Source: Prevotella sp. (GTDB taxonomy: Bacteria; Bacteroidota; Bacteroidia; Bacteroidales; Bacteroidaceae). Taken from it: DNA of 64,000 nt. The stretch covers positions 1-64,000 of the forward strand of contig JAFUFJ010000016.1 of the NCBI GenBank assembly GCA_017469955.1. The letters run 5' to 3'. The notes under the pieces were generated by a model. That model was not told the DNA's origin. It saw only the letters and a program-made list of their open reading frames with translations, and did no database searches. Shown one piece after another: positions 1-9,796 of the stretch. The position numbers and the translations under genes were made by a program. How positions within the stretch are numbered: position 1 is the first letter of the stretch; each line of letters begins with the position of its first letter.

Positions 1-230
1 ATAATCTGTGCCTTTATGTTGTCAAGGTCGCGGTTCAAGTCCAGTGCCTCCCTCGTCCTGCCTTTGGCGCAGTTGCCCTTGGCATCCCATAATGACAACG
101 GGATGCTGCGCTTACAACTGAATTGGCTCTGTGTCCCGTTGATGGTGATTCTGCCCATCACTGGTACGATGCCGTCCTTTACCTTACTCTTGTTCGCGTA
201 GAACAAAACGGAAAATGTTGCTCTTCTCAT
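1..230 (-). CDS. Tyrosine-type site-specific integrase, N-terminal fragment (runs off the left edge)
   Basis: Reading leftward from the ATG at 230 gives an open frame of 76 codons to the window edge, starting MRRATFSVLFYANKSKVKDG and continuing with VPVMGRITINGTQSQFSC and LWDAKGN. This is the Arm-DNA-binding N-terminus typical of Bacteroides/Prevotella tyrosine recombinases carried by integrative and mobilizable elements. The catalytic domain would lie outside the window, so activity cannot be judged. A TACTTTTG -7-like box lies at 261-268 on the minus strand, and three related repeats lie further upstream (291-466). The call rests on remembered family features. Confidence 0.8.
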   Translation of the reverse strand, partial: MRRATFSVLFYANKSKVKDGIVPVMGRITINGTQSQFSCKRSIPLSLWDAKGNCAKGRTREALDLNRDLDNIKAQI

Positions 231-646
231 TCTTCTTTCTCACTTAAAAAATTCGGGCTGCAAAAGTACATTCTTTCTGGGAATAAATTGCTACGCAAAT
301 TGCGGCAGATTGCGGAAAGAAAATCATGGAAAGTTAAAATGGTTCGAACTGCCTTAATCTGCCCCGATTTGCGTAGTCGATTAAGAAAGTTTAACTTTCG
401 AAGATTACCCTAATCTGGGTTACGAATAAGAAACCTAACTCGTTCCGCAATCTGCCGCGATTTGCTTAATGCCACTTTGCGAAATTTCCTTGTTTTGCGC
501 TCAAATGCCTTTATTTATGGGGCGAACTGCGTTAATCATCCAAAAATGCTTTTCTAATTCAGCATTATTTCGTAAATTTGCAGAAGCATAACCTTATTGA
601 CAGATATGGGTGGCGCAACATTTTTTATTGAACAAGAATCTAGGAT
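231..646. other. Intergenic region upstream of the integrase with iterated repeats
   Basis: No convincing gene is seen in these 416 bases. Three copies of a related motif are present: 291-315 (contains GCAAATTGCGGCAGATTGCG), 355-376 (inverted, TAATCTGCCCCGATTTGCG) and 445-465 (inverted, CCGCAATCTGCCGCGATTTG). The first and third form a 21-bp inverted repeat with one mismatch. A second pair, GAACTGCSTTAATC, is directly repeated at 346-359 and 524-537. Repeats like these next to an integrase are candidate arm-type integrase or excisionase sites, or an element end. That is inference. A TAAATTTG box at 573-580 could be the -7 element for the gene at 647. Confidence 0.5.
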
Positions 647-3600
647 ATGCGAAACGTGATAGATTGCTTTCTGCCTTATCAAGAGTCGGAGGCAACGGCC
701 AGTCTGCTGAGCGAGCTGCTGCAGTCAAAATACGTAAGATTCATTTATCTGATGGTGGCCAAGGGCAGTACGGTCGGCAAACAAGTGCCCGAACATTGCC
801 AATGGCTCGAGGTTGAAGGCCTCACGTCGGCTGCAGCCATGAAGGCTGTGGCAGAGAAGTCTGGGGCAAGTTATGCGCTGTTGTGTACGAAAATGGTGGC
901 TCCAAGGCTGGGTCAGAACGCTCTTCAACGGCTTTTGACGGCTGCAGAGCGTACCAAAGCCGCGATGGTATATAGTGACTACATGGTGGAAAAAGACACC
1001 GTTGTGGAGCGCCATCCTGTGATAGACTACCAAGAAGGCAGCCTGCGCGACGACTTCGACTTCGGAAGTCTGTGGCTCATCAATGCGCAAAGATTGCGTG
1101 AATGCGCGACGTTCGACGACGACTATCGGTATGCAGGTCTCTATGCCTTGCGCCTGTCGTTGAGCAGGAAGGGGCGGTTGCTGCACCTGAACGAGTTTCT
1201 CTATACGGAGCAACTGCTTGACAGCCGGACGAGCGGGGAAAGACAATTCGACTACGTCGACCCGAGAAACAGGGCTGTACAGCAAGAGATGGAGCACGTC
1301 GTGACGCGCCATCTCCGCGCGATACAGGCCCAGATAGATACGAACAGCTATGTGGAACCCGACTTCAACGAGCAGGAATTTCCCGTAGAAGCCTCGGTGA
1401 TCATCCCGGTATACAATCGCGTTCAGACCGTGGCCGACGCCGTCAGGTCGGCACTGGAGCAGCAGACGTCGTTCAGCTACAATGTCATCGTGGTCGACAA
1501 TCATTCGTCTGACGGCACAACACAGTTGCTGGAAAGCATCAAAGATGAGCGCCTTGTACACGTCATTCCCCAGCGCAACGACCTTGGAATCGGCGGATGC
1601 TGGAACATGGCGGTCAACGATGTGCGCTGCGGACGGTTCGCAGTACAGCTTGATTCCGACGACCTCTACTCGTCTAAGCAGACCCTTCAGGCCATCGTCG
1701 ATGCCTTCTACGACCAGCGGGCAGCCATGATCGTGGGCTCCTACCGCATGTGTGACTTCGACTTGAACACCCTTCCACCGGGACTTATCGACCATCGCGA
1801 GTGGACAGAGGAGAACGGTCCCAACAATGCACTGCGCATTAATGGACTTGGAGCACCAAGGGCCTTCTTCACACCGCTTGTCAGACAGATGCAGTTCCCT
1901 AACACAAGCTATGGGGAAGACTATGCCATGGGGCTGGCTTTCTCGCGCAACTACCGCATCGGACGCATCTATTCTGAGCTGTATCTCTGCCGGCGATGGG
2001 GCGGAAACAGCGATGCTGCGCTGAGCATCGAGCGCCAGAATGCCAACAACTTCTACAAGGACCAGCTTAGAACGATGGAGCTGATAGCCCGTCAACGGCA
2101 GAATCAAGACCCGCGACACACGGCCGATGAGGGAGAGATAGACCGCTTTTTTGACCGGCAACTCGACGTGTGGAGCGACGCCTTGCACCGCTATCGTGAC
2201 CTTGTTCATGCACGAAAGAGGGAGTTGGAGTGTGGAGATCACACCCTGCATGTGCAGTGGAACCCGGCACGAATCGTGTCAACTGGAGCGAAGATCGACA
2301 AGGAAACCATCAGTGAAAGACCATGCTTCCTCTGTCCGGAGAACAGACCTGACGTGCAGATGAGCAAGGTGGTCGACAACGACTACTTGCTATTGGTCAA
2401 CCCTTTCCCCATCCTTCCCGTCCACTTCACCATCCCTTCACGCCGGCATACACCGCAATCCATCCGCGGCAACTATGCCGAAATACACCGACTTCTCGGG
2501 CATTACCCCGACTTGATGGTGTTCTATAACGGGCCGAAGTCGGGCGCAAGTGCTCCTGATCACATGCATTTCCAGGCTGGAACACGCGGTATATTACCCC
2601 TGCAAGCCAGCTGGCCAAGGCTGAGCAGGAACCTTGAAGTGATCCATCAGCAGGACGAAGGTGAATATGTTGCCTTGGTGAACGACTATATATGTCCGGC
2701 CTTTGCCATCGTGAGCCGGTCGCAAAAAGGCGACGAAAAACTGTTCTCCATGCTTTACAAGGCGATGGAACAAACGGCACGAAAGCAAGCTAAGTCGGCG
2801 ACGTTGCAGGCCGAAGAGCAGGAAGAACGTTTCGAACCTTCCCATAACATCATTGCCTGGCGACAGGGAGATGAATACATATCGGTGGTGATTCCCCGTA
2901 GGAAACACCGTCCGGACTGCTATTTCGCCGACGGAGAGGTCAGGATGCTGGTCAGCCCGGGTGCCCTTGACATGGCTGGATTCATCGTTACTCCGAGAGA
3001 AGAAGACTTCAATCGTCTCACGGCAGAGCAGGCAGAAGCGATTATTAGCGAATGTGGAATCACAAGAGAAGAGGCCAATCGGGTGGGCGAACATCTGAAA
3101 AGGAACGCTGAAAACGCCTTGGCATCGGGCACGGCAACCGTTTTCAACGGCACCGAGCCTGAGGTGAAAGTGGGTATTGTCAGCGGAGAGCGCATCTGTT
3201 TCGTGCTGAATGGTGCCTATGAGGCTAAGGGCGAACAGACTGAAGGGGCGCAGGAAGTGGCGTTTTCGGAAGGCGCAATCCTCTGGCATGGCAAGCAATA
3301 TCGCGAACTTACCTTTGTTCCGCGCCAGGCAGATGCATCCTTTTCGCTCAATGATGTGACCATTGGCGTGCATTTCCACTGGCAAAGGCAGGAGACACAG
3401 ACCTTCCAAGGCGTGCTCAGGCTGGTCGTTGAAGAGGATAAAGTGTGCGCCATCAACATCTTGCCCGTCGAGAAATATCTGGTAAGTGTCATATCAAGTG
3501 AGATGAGTGCAACGTCGTCTCTCGAGCTGTTAAAGGCTCATGCCGTGATATCTCGCAGCTGGGTGTTGGCACAACTGCAGCGCCGAAAGGGGCACGAAGC

Positions 3601-4414
3601 TGCTGCAGGCGACCATTTCTTCTCATTTGTGAAGCGCGACGACGAACTCATTCGTTGGTATGACCGTGACGATCATACCATATTTGACGTATGTGCAGAC
3701 GACCATTGTCAGCGCTATCAGGGCATCACCAGGGCCACAAATCCCCACGTTGCAGAAGCCGTCAAGGCTACGAGGGGCCAGATTCTGATGAGCGAAGGCG
3801 ACATTTGCGACGCACGATTCTCAAAATGTTGCGGCGGAAGGACCGAGGAGTTTCAGTATTGTTGGGAAGACGTGCGCAAACCATATCTGGTCTCTGTGAT
3901 TGATCCTTTTTGCAATACTCGCGATGAGAAGACGATACGTCAGGTGCTCAATGACTATGATCAAGAGACGCAAGACTTTGTCGACTGGTGTGAAGAACTT
4001 ACCAATGAGCATCTGCAAGACCTGCTCGACCGCAAGCTTGGCTTGCATCTTGGCAGCATCATCGACCTGCAACCCGTGGAGAGAGGCAAGAGCGGACGCA
4101 TCTGGAAGCTGCGCATCGTGGGCACGGAGGGTTCCTATACCATCGGCAAGGAGCTTGAAATACGCCGGGCTCTCTCAGAGTCGCACTTGAAGAGCAGCAA
4201 GTTTGAGGTGCAGAAGATCTATGCCAGTCGTGCTGAAGGGGCTGACCTGTCGGCGCAAGTGCCCACGGCTTTCAAGCTGCATGGGCACGGATGGGGCCAT
4301 GGAGTGGGGCTATGCCAGATAGGAGCTGCCGTGATGGGTGAGCGCGGATACCGCTATAGCGACATTCTTCTGCACTACTATAACGGTGCAGAGATCAAGA
4401 GTATCTACGACTAA
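647..4414 (+). CDS. Three-domain fusion: GT2 glycosyltransferase, HIT/GalT-like DUF4922 domain, SpoIID/LytB domain
   Basis: The 1255-residue protein has three recognisable parts. Residues about 245-480 are a GT2 glycosyltransferase ([14 protein letters not shown] at 336-339, GED near 424). Residues about 530-830 resemble DUF4922 of the HIT/GalT nucleotidyltransferase superfamily, with a cysteine pair ([10 protein letters not shown]) and the motif H639-M-H641-F-Q643. Residues about 940-1255 are a SpoIID/LytB amidase-enhancer domain ([20 protein letters not shown], and [15 protein letters not shown] near 1211). SpoIID proteins act on or bind peptidoglycan. HIT-like enzymes transfer or cleave nucleotides on sugar or nucleotide phosphates. 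No signal peptide is visible, which is odd for a wall-acting domain. The next gene is an AmpG-like transporter 33 bp downstream, so a role in wall turnover is plausible but inferred. Confidence 0.75.
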   Translation: MRNVIDCFLPYQESEATASLLSELLQSKYVRFIYLMVAKGSTVGKQVPEHCQWLEVEGLTSAAAMKAVAEKSGASYALLCTKMVAPRLGQNALQRLLTAAERTKAAMVYSDYMVEKDTVVERHPVIDYQEGSLRDDFDFGSLWLINAQRLRECATFDDDYRYAGLYALRLSLSRKGRLLHLNEFLYTEQLLDSRTSGERQFDYVDPRNRAVQQEMEHVVTRHLRAIQAQIDTNSYVEPDFNEQEFPVEASVIIPVYNRVQTVADAVRSALEQQTSFSYNVIVVDNHSSDGTTQLLESIKDERLVHVIPQRNDLGIGGCWNMAVNDVRCGRFAVQLDSDDLYSSKQTLQAIVDAFYDQRAAMIVGSYRMCDFDLNTLPPGLIDHREWTEENGPNNALRINGLGAPRAFFTPLVRQMQFPNTSYGEDYAMGLAFSRNYRIGRIYSELYLCRRWGGNSDAALSIERQNANNFYKDQLRTMELIARQRQNQDPRHTADEGEIDRFFDRQLDVWSDALHRYRDLVHARKRELECGDHTLHVQWNPARIVSTGAKIDKETISERPCFLCPENRPDVQMSKVVDNDYLLLVNPFPILPVHFTIPSRRHTPQSIRGNYAEIHRLLGHYPDLMVFYNGPKSGASAPDHMHFQAGTRGILPLQASWPRLSRNLEVIHQQDEGEYVALVNDYICPAFAIVSRSQKGDEKLFSMLYKAMEQTARKQAKSATLQAEEQEERFEPSHNIIAWRQGDEYISVVIPRRKHRPDCYFADGEVRMLVSPGALDMAGFIVTPREEDFNRLTAEQAEAIISECGITREEANRVGEHLKRNAENALASGTATVFNGTEPEVKVGIVSGERICFVLNGAYEAKGEQTEGAQEVAFSEGAILWHGKQYRELTFVPRQADASFSLNDVTIGVHFHWQRQETQTFQGVLRLVVEEDKVCAINILPVEKYLVSVISSEMSATSSLELLKAHAVISRSWVLAQLQRRKGHEAAAGDHFFSFVKRDDELIRWYDRDDHTIFDVCADDHCQRYQGITRATNPHVAEAVKATRGQILMSEGDICDARFSKCCGGRTEEFQYCWEDVRKPYLVSVIDPFCNTRDEKTIRQVLNDYDQETQDFVDWCEELTNEHLQDLLDRKLGLHLGSIIDLQPVERGKSGRIWKLRIVGTEGSYTIGKELEIRRALSESHLKSSKFEVQKIYASRAEGADLSAQVPTAFKLHGHGWGHGVGLCQIGAAVMGERGYRYSDILLHYYNGAEIKSIYD

Positions 4415-4447
4415 GAATAGTTTTATACCAGAAAAAGACAGACGAAC

Positions 4448-5734
4448 ATGAAAAGAAATCCTTGGGCTTGGGTGCCTACTCTTTATGTAGCTGAGGGACT
4501 GCCGAATGTCATCGTGATGACAGTGGCCGTGGTGATGTACATGCAGCTGGGTCTTTCTGACACAGACATCGCGCTCTATACGAGCTGGCTGGGGCTGCCT
4601 TGGGTGATAAAACCCTTATGGAGCCCCTTCGTAGACATCTATAAGACGAAGCGCTGGTGGGTGCTTGCAATGCAGCTTTTGCTTGGGTCGTCGCTCGCAG
4701 GAGTGGCCTTTACGCTCAATACGGCGTTCTGGTTTCAGGCTACAATGTTCTGTTTCTTCCTCATGGCCTTCAGCAGTGCCACCCACGACATTGCTGCCGA
4801 CGGGTTCTATATGATAGAGCTCAACGACAGCCAGCAGGCCTGGTTTGTCGGCATACGCAACACTTCCTACCGTATAGCCGTGATACTTGGCAAGGGACTG
4901 CTCGTCCCTGCAGCAGGCATGCTGCAGCTTATCTTCCGCGACCAGAAAGCCTTCACGTGGAGTCTCGTGTTCTATGGGCTCGCCGGACTGTTCCTTGCTT
5001 TGTGGCTTTACCACGGATTCATCATGCCAAAGCCCGAGAATGACCGTCGCAACACACAGTCGGCTCGCGAAGTAGCCTCGACGGTTGGGCGTATGTTGTC
5101 GACCTTCTTCACCAAGCTTCCCTGGCATCAGATGCTCGCAGCCCTATTCTTTATCCTGCTATATCGGTTCCCGGAAGCCCTGCTTTCGAAGATGACTGAG
5201 ACCTTCCTGCTGCGTCCAAATTCGGCAGGAGGGTTAGGACTCACCCCCATGGAGTACGGACTTGCCAACGGCACTGTCGGCCTTATCGGCCTGCTCCTCG
5301 GAGGCATCGTCGGCGGAATGCTGGCCAGTCGCGACGGCTTGCGTCGCTGGTTGTGGCCAATGGTCTGTGCAATCACCCTGCCCGATATTGTCTATGTATA
5401 CTTAAGTTATGCCATGCCGTCCCACATTTTCATCGTCAGTGCCTGCCTCTTCATTGAGCAGTTCGGCTATGGGTTCGGCTTTACGGCCCTCACACTCTAC
5501 ATGCTTTACTTCAGTCAGGGCGACTTCAAAACCTCTCATTACGCCATTTGTACCGGCTTGTCCTACCTCGGTCTGATGCTGCCGGGCATGGTTTCCGGCT
5601 ATCTGAAGGATGCTGTGGGCTATCGGTCTTTCTTCCTTATCGTCATGGCCTGTTGCATAATAACCTTCATTGTGGCATGGTTTCTCGACATTGACCCTGA
5701 GTTTGGCAAGAAGAGCAGGGAAGAAAGCGACTGA
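4448..5734 (+). CDS. AmpG-like major facilitator superfamily transporter
   Basis: This is a 428-residue hydrophobic protein with about twelve membrane segments. Its opening (PTLYVAEGLPNVIVMTVAVV, then LPWVIKPLWSPFVD and SSATHDIAADGF) matches the AmpG/MFS-1 type that imports anhydro-muropeptides across the inner membrane. It starts 33 bp after the SpoIID-fusion gene and has no promoter of its own that I can see, so the two are probably co-transcribed. In related Bacteroidetes AmpG-like genes sit in peptidoglycan-recycling clusters. The substrate here is inferred from family and neighbour. The stop codon directly abuts the 22-bp-phased array. Confidence 0.8.
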   Translation: MKRNPWAWVPTLYVAEGLPNVIVMTVAVVMYMQLGLSDTDIALYTSWLGLPWVIKPLWSPFVDIYKTKRWWVLAMQLLLGSSLAGVAFTLNTAFWFQATMFCFFLMAFSSATHDIAADGFYMIELNDSQQAWFVGIRNTSYRIAVILGKGLLVPAAGMLQLIFRDQKAFTWSLVFYGLAGLFLALWLYHGFIMPKPENDRRNTQSAREVASTVGRMLSTFFTKLPWHQMLAALFFILLYRFPEALLSKMTETFLLRPNSAGGLGLTPMEYGLANGTVGLIGLLLGGIVGGMLASRDGLRRWLWPMVCAITLPDIVYVYLSYAMPSHIFIVSACLFIEQFGYGFGFTALTLYMLYFSQGDFKTSHYAICTGLSYLGLMLPGMVSGYLKDAVGYRSFFLIVMACCIITFIVAWFLDIDPEFGKKSREESD

Positions 5735-6124
5735 CACCGCTGTCTTTTTGTTTCTTGAATTCTGCCGGTTGGCTGCTGCCGACCGGCCGTTCCCGATGCG
5801 CACACCAGTCGTCAGTGCTCCACGTTCCATTCGTTTTCCGCCTTCACACCGCTCTTTTCCCATCCATGTGGGTGAGCAAAGCCTTCCTCATGCCATCCGT
5901 TTCAGTTTCATTCGTCTGCCGTCTGTGGCCCTCGTGCCATCCGTTTCCCATCCTCACACCGCCCCTTTCTTGTCTATACTGCTGAGCAACGCCTTCCTCG
6001 CCCCATCCGCTTCCCTTCCTTGCATCCTCCTTTTATCGTCCGTACACCTGCCATGTATGCTCCATACATGTGCCTGGTATGATTCATACATCTATGATGT
6101 ACACTTGTGAAAGGATAGCCTTCT
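5735..6124. repeat. Degenerate 22-bp-phased array ending in a 107-bp five-module element (copy A1, minus orientation)
   Basis: This gap between convergent genes is filled by words recurring at multiples of 22 bp. TGCCATCCGTTT is at 5891 and 5935 (44 apart). The CCATNCG word recurs at 5827, 5893, 5937 and 6003 (66, 44, 66). GCCTTCCTC is at 5881 and 5991 (110 apart). CACACCGC is at 5845 and 5955 (110 apart). Read on the minus strand the last five modules start GAGAAGGCTATCC at 6124 and carry the ATACAT/GATGTAT words shared with copies A2-A4. No spacers of CRISPR type and no open frame with homology are seen. Confidence 0.7.
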
Positions 6125-6271
6125 CGCTCTCATAGGGTGTCTTCCTTCAGCAGCAAGCTTGTAAGTACAGGTCTCTTTAGGCAGTTTGCCTGCGCATGAA
6201 GGGCGGGAATTTCAGGAATGATGCCCCTCATTCAGCCTCTCTTCGCACTGTCGTTATGGGCATAATGAAAA

Positions 6272-6301
6272 GAAGTCCCTCGCTTTTCGGCGAGAGACTT
6301 C
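6272..6301 (-). terminator. Intrinsic terminator of the 6359-9499 gene
   Basis: The minus strand forms a stem of GAAGTC, T, CTCGC closing on GCGAG, G, GACTTC with a short loop, followed by TTTTCATT. It lies 58 bp beyond the stop codon of the large secreted-protein gene. Confidence 0.8.
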
Positions 6302-6358
6302 TTCTTTTATTCTTGTGCCTGCCAGCCTGAACTGGCAGCACTCGTCAGAGTCAATTGA

Positions 6359-9300
6359 TTACTTCACGAACTTTCTGCCGTTCTTGATGTAGACGCCACG
6401 CTGTGTAGCACCCTTGACTTCAACACCCTGGAGGTTGTAAACCTTGCCGTTCTTCACGTTGTTAGCTTCAACATCAACATTCTTGATGCCACTTGTAGGC
6501 TCTTCAGTTCCAACGTATACGAGACGGAAGTTGTCGAATACAGTCCAGTCTTCAAGAGTTGTGGTTTCCTTGTAGATACCGAAGTCAACAGTACCGGCTA
6601 CGTTCAGCACTAAAGAAGTGCGATAGAGGCCGTTCTGGAAGTAGTTGGTTGCTTGATAGCAGCTGTTGGGAACTTCACCCTGAGAGGTCTCATAGCCATA
6701 GGCAGGAGCCTTGTTTGCACCTTCGAAGATGTTCGGAAGAGCAACTTCCTTATAGTCTTCGTCGTCGATAGCATAGAGGTAAGCTTCAGAGATGGGCTCG
6801 CCACCTTCCTCAAGAACCTGAACCTGGTTGTCAATATTACCGTCACGATAGTAGCCCTGTACGGTCAGAATATAGTAGCCATCGAATGGAACTGCTACAG
6901 TTTGGCTAAGATCCATCTTGTCGTTGTTGTTGCCGCCGTTCCAGCATTCGTAAACGAAGTCAGGATAGTTGCTGCCACGTCCCCAGATACCTGTGTTGGG
7001 ACCTCCGTCACGGAGCACCCACTGAGAAACGTCTTCACGCTGGTTGAAGCCTGGAGAAACGATGAGCCATGTGGCATCAACGGGATTCTCGTCAGATGCT
7101 TCTTCGAGCAATGCCTCGCGCTCTTCTTCGGTAACAAGGATCCACTGGCTGTTAGCGTCAGCACCATCCTTCTTGTCTGTGTCAACGCGAGCGAAGGTTC
7201 CTTCGCTATAGCCGAGCATGTTCTCGGGCTCATTTGCACGTACGATGTTGTACTTGCCTTCGCCAACTTCAACAAATGCCCAAGGATCTTGCCCTGAAGT
7301 GTCTACATAACCACCATAGTTCAGGAAGTCACTGTTCTCACCATTCGAGAGGAAAGTCTCGATGATATAGCCGTTTCCATCCTCAGCAGCGATAAGAGAA
7401 ACGCGGGTTCCGGGGAAGCCTACAGCGGCGTGTGTGCCCCAATCGTCACCACCAGTGAAGAATAACTTCTGACCAACGTTGTAGAGATAGAAGTCGCCTT
7501 CTTCGGGTTCTGTGCCTTTGAAGATGGGAGCATAGTACTCAGAGTGGGTCTTCTTGCGGAAGTTACGCAGGTTGTTCAACAGGCTGTTGGCAACACTTAC
7601 GTCAGTACCGTCAACGAAGAATGCCTTTGCTTCATCGATATACTTCGTGATACCCTCTTCTTCGCAGATGGCAACAGTCTTGCGCAGTGCGCTGATGTTT
7701 ACGGCCTTAGCAGCGTTCAGAGCCTCAGTCAGATACTTGATGGCATCTTTCTGTGCGTCTCTGTTTTCAACATCATTGTAAGCTTCCTTAGCCTTGTTCA
7801 GGGCTTCTTCGAGCGCTGCCTGCAATGCATCGGTCGTTCCACCGGCAAAGTCTTCAGCATCGCCGATCAGAACTTCAAGCTGTGGACGATAGATGTTTAC
7901 TTCATTATAGAGGTCTGGGTAAACAAACTCCTCAAGAGTCATGTTCTGGAACAAGAACTTATAGTCCTGACCGTCGGATACATAGCCAAATGGGAAGAAC
8001 AGATAGGCACCGTCTTGTGTGGCCATGAAGTCGATAACAACGTGTTCTGTAGGAGCAATGTTGTTGTCATCGTCATAAGTTGGATCTGTAGGAAGCTTGT
8101 AGAATCCCAATACACCGTTAGATCCGCCGAGAGAAGTACATGTCTCCGTGAAGTTGGTATTCTTCAGATCAGCAGTAGAAATCACACCGGCGTGCATGGT
8201 TGGGTTATTTCCATTCCATGAGCAATCCCATCCTGCACTACCGAAATCGAAGCTATAACGATAAGAGTTTCCTTCAACTACAGGGATGTAGAAGCCGATA
8301 GGCTCGTGCATACCGGTACCGATGTAGTGAGGGAAGGTGTTCAATGTGGTCTCTTCGTCATAGGTAGCAGTCTTGTCTTTCTGTTCGCCGTTGGCGTCAG
8401 TGTAGGTCCATGTTGGGTTGTCTGCTGTAGGAATACCGAAGCACTCGTACTTAGAGTCTGGGCAAGTCCAGTTTAACATGTTCTTGTAGTCATCGGCAAT
8501 TTCGAATGGCTTGGTAGACATCTCACCGAGATCGACCCACTTCTGTCCGTCCCAAATGTACTCATGGTTGTCGACAAGGTAGTTCACACGTTTGCCAACA
8601 TATACGCCAATACCGCCTTCTCCGACTTCAATGCCTTCAGGATAAACGAATTCTCCCTCTTCGGCATAGTAGCGTTTCTGGGTAGCAACGTCCTTCAGAC
8701 CGGCCTGACCGGTGAGGAACATGTACGGCTGGAGGTTGAGTTCAGGCTCGGTGTTCTCGCCTTCGAAGATCTTAAAGCTGTGGAGCTTCATCAATGCGCT
8801 TGAGCTTCCGTGGTGAGTATCTGCACCCTGGCGTCCACCATTGTTGTTGTTGGTGAAGATCAACAGTGGGCAGTTACCGTTGGTTGGGGTAGAACTGTTG
8901 TGAATCTGGATCACGGGTTCTCCGTTAGGATAGTTGCTTGCGTAGTAGACTTTTGCATCCTGTCCCTGGCAGTCGATTACGATACGCTGTCCATGAGGGA
9001 TGTTATTCCCGTCTTCGCCCCACTGTTCAACTGTACCTACTACATAACCACCACGGTCGTTACCGCCTTGGCGATTGAAGAACATGAAGGCCTGACTTGT
9101 GATGCCTGCACGAGCTCCGAACACGGCTTGCCAGTTGTAAGCACCATCTTCAGGGCTGTCAGAAAGGGTGCATTCCACAACAACGCGGGTCTCAGGAGTG
9201 TGAGTGTAGCCTGTGTTGATGTAGGGGAATACGCTAACACCAGAAACAGCTTCGATGTATTCGATGGCAGTATCGTTACCGCTGGCTACCTTCAGTGAGT

Positions 9301-9499
9301 TAACCTTGGTGTAGAGTCCATACTGCTCGTACTCATTCAAGCTGTTGTACGCATAAACCTTGCCGTCTTTTTTGTTGTAGACGAAAGGTTCAGATCCGTG
9401 GTAAGCTGCCAAATCATCGATGACAACTACATTTGGTGAATCAGCAAATGTGAGCATGCTGACCATCAAACCGACGAAAAGTAGTAAAACTTTCTTCAT
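6359..9499 (-). CDS. Large secreted multidomain protein with C-terminal sorting signal
   Basis: This 1046-residue protein starts with a clear signal peptide (MKKVLLLFVGLMVSMLTFA). Residues about 80-255 look like a LamG/concanavalin-type beta-sandwich (ETRVVVECTLSDS, YNWQAVFGARAG). Residues about 545-605 form a FIVAR-like three-helix segment (LIGDAEDF, ALNKAKEAYNDVENRD). A C-terminal beta domain (PGFNQREDVSQWVLRDGG onward) resembles a galactose-binding-like fold. The end, VYNLQG then GVYIKNGRKFVK, is the sorting-signal type attached to type IX secretion cargo in this group. No catalytic motif is recognised. An adhesin or carbohydrate-binding role is inference. Its leader of roughly 140 bases is A/T-rich, with a TATCTTTG box at 9642-9649 on the minus strand. 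Confidence 0.7.
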   Translation of the reverse strand: MKKVLLLFVGLMVSMLTFADSPNVVVIDDLAAYHGSEPFVYNKKDGKVYAYNSLNEYEQYGLYTKVNSLKVASGNDTAIEYIEAVSGVSVFPYINTGYTHTPETRVVVECTLSDSPEDGAYNWQAVFGARAGITSQAFMFFNRQGGNDRGGYVVGTVEQWGEDGNNIPHGQRIVIDCQGQDAKVYYASNYPNGEPVIQIHNSSTPTNGNCPLLIFTNNNNGGRQGADTHHGSSSALMKLHSFKIFEGENTEPELNLQPYMFLTGQAGLKDVATQKRYYAEEGEFVYPEGIEVGEGGIGVYVGKRVNYLVDNHEYIWDGQKWVDLGEMSTKPFEIADDYKNMLNWTCPDSKYECFGIPTADNPTWTYTDANGEQKDKTATYDEETTLNTFPHYIGTGMHEPIGFYIPVVEGNSYRYSFDFGSAGWDCSWNGNNPTMHAGVISTADLKNTNFTETCTSLGGSNGVLGFYKLPTDPTYDDDNNIAPTEHVVIDFMATQDGAYLFFPFGYVSDGQDYKFLFQNMTLEEFVYPDLYNEVNIYRPQLEVLIGDAEDFAGGTTDALQAALEEALNKAKEAYNDVENRDAQKDAIKYLTEALNAAKAVNISALRKTVAICEEEGITKYIDEAKAFFVDGTDVSVANSLLNNLRNFRKKTHSEYYAPIFKGTEPEEGDFYLYNVGQKLFFTGGDDWGTHAAVGFPGTRVSLIAAEDGNGYIIETFLSNGENSDFLNYGGYVDTSGQDPWAFVEVGEGKYNIVRANEPENMLGYSEGTFARVDTDKKDGADANSQWILVTEEEREALLEEASDENPVDATWLIVSPGFNQREDVSQWVLRDGGPNTGIWGRGSNYPDFVYECWNGGNNNDKMDLSQTVAVPFDGYYILTVQGYYRDGNIDNQVQVLEEGGEPISEAYLYAIDDEDYKEVALPNIFEGANKAPAYGYETSQGEVPNSCYQATNYFQNGLYRTSLVLNVAGTVDFGIYKETTTLEDWTVFDNFRLVYVGTEEPTSGIKNVDVEANNVKNGKVYNLQGVEVKGATQRGVYIKNGRKFVK

Positions 9500-9796
9500 A
9501 ATTTAATTAATAGTTGAATTGTTAGTTGTTATTATAGCTATATAGTTAAATACAGGTTTTTGCTCTTTCCTTGAGTTAGGCTTTTTGTTTTTTGTGCTGC
9601 TTTTTTGGGGCAGTTTTGGTTTATAAACATATATGTCAGTGCAAAGATATATAAAAACTTTCGAAAGAAAAAAATTTTTTTGCACTTTTTTAGATTTGTC
9701 TTTTAGTGGTTTTGCTGCGAGTTCCCTGCGGAGGGTTGCCTGCGAGGAGCGTGAAAGCCCTCATAAAGGGCATTCCAGACTGCGGGGAAAGGCGCT
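9500..9796. other. Intergenic region, leader of the secreted-protein gene
   Basis: There are 297 bases without a supported gene. The left half is the A/T-rich leader of the leftward gene, with a TATCTTTG -7-like box at 9642-9649. The right half is G/C-rich and lies beyond the stop codon of aguB. GCCCTCATAAAGGGC at 9757-9771 can form a short hairpin. Confidence 0.5.

Noticed and set aside
725..2251. Open frame of 508 codons on the minus strand opposite the GT2/HIT/SpoIID gene
   Set aside because: It has no recognisable domain, overlaps a clear three-domain protein and is explained by the codon use of the opposite strand.
5670..6110. Open frame of 146 codons after the AmpG-like gene
   Set aside because: It lies in the 22-bp-phased array, where low stop-codon content comes from repeated C/T-rich words. 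22 is not a multiple of 3, so the repeats do not encode a periodic peptide.
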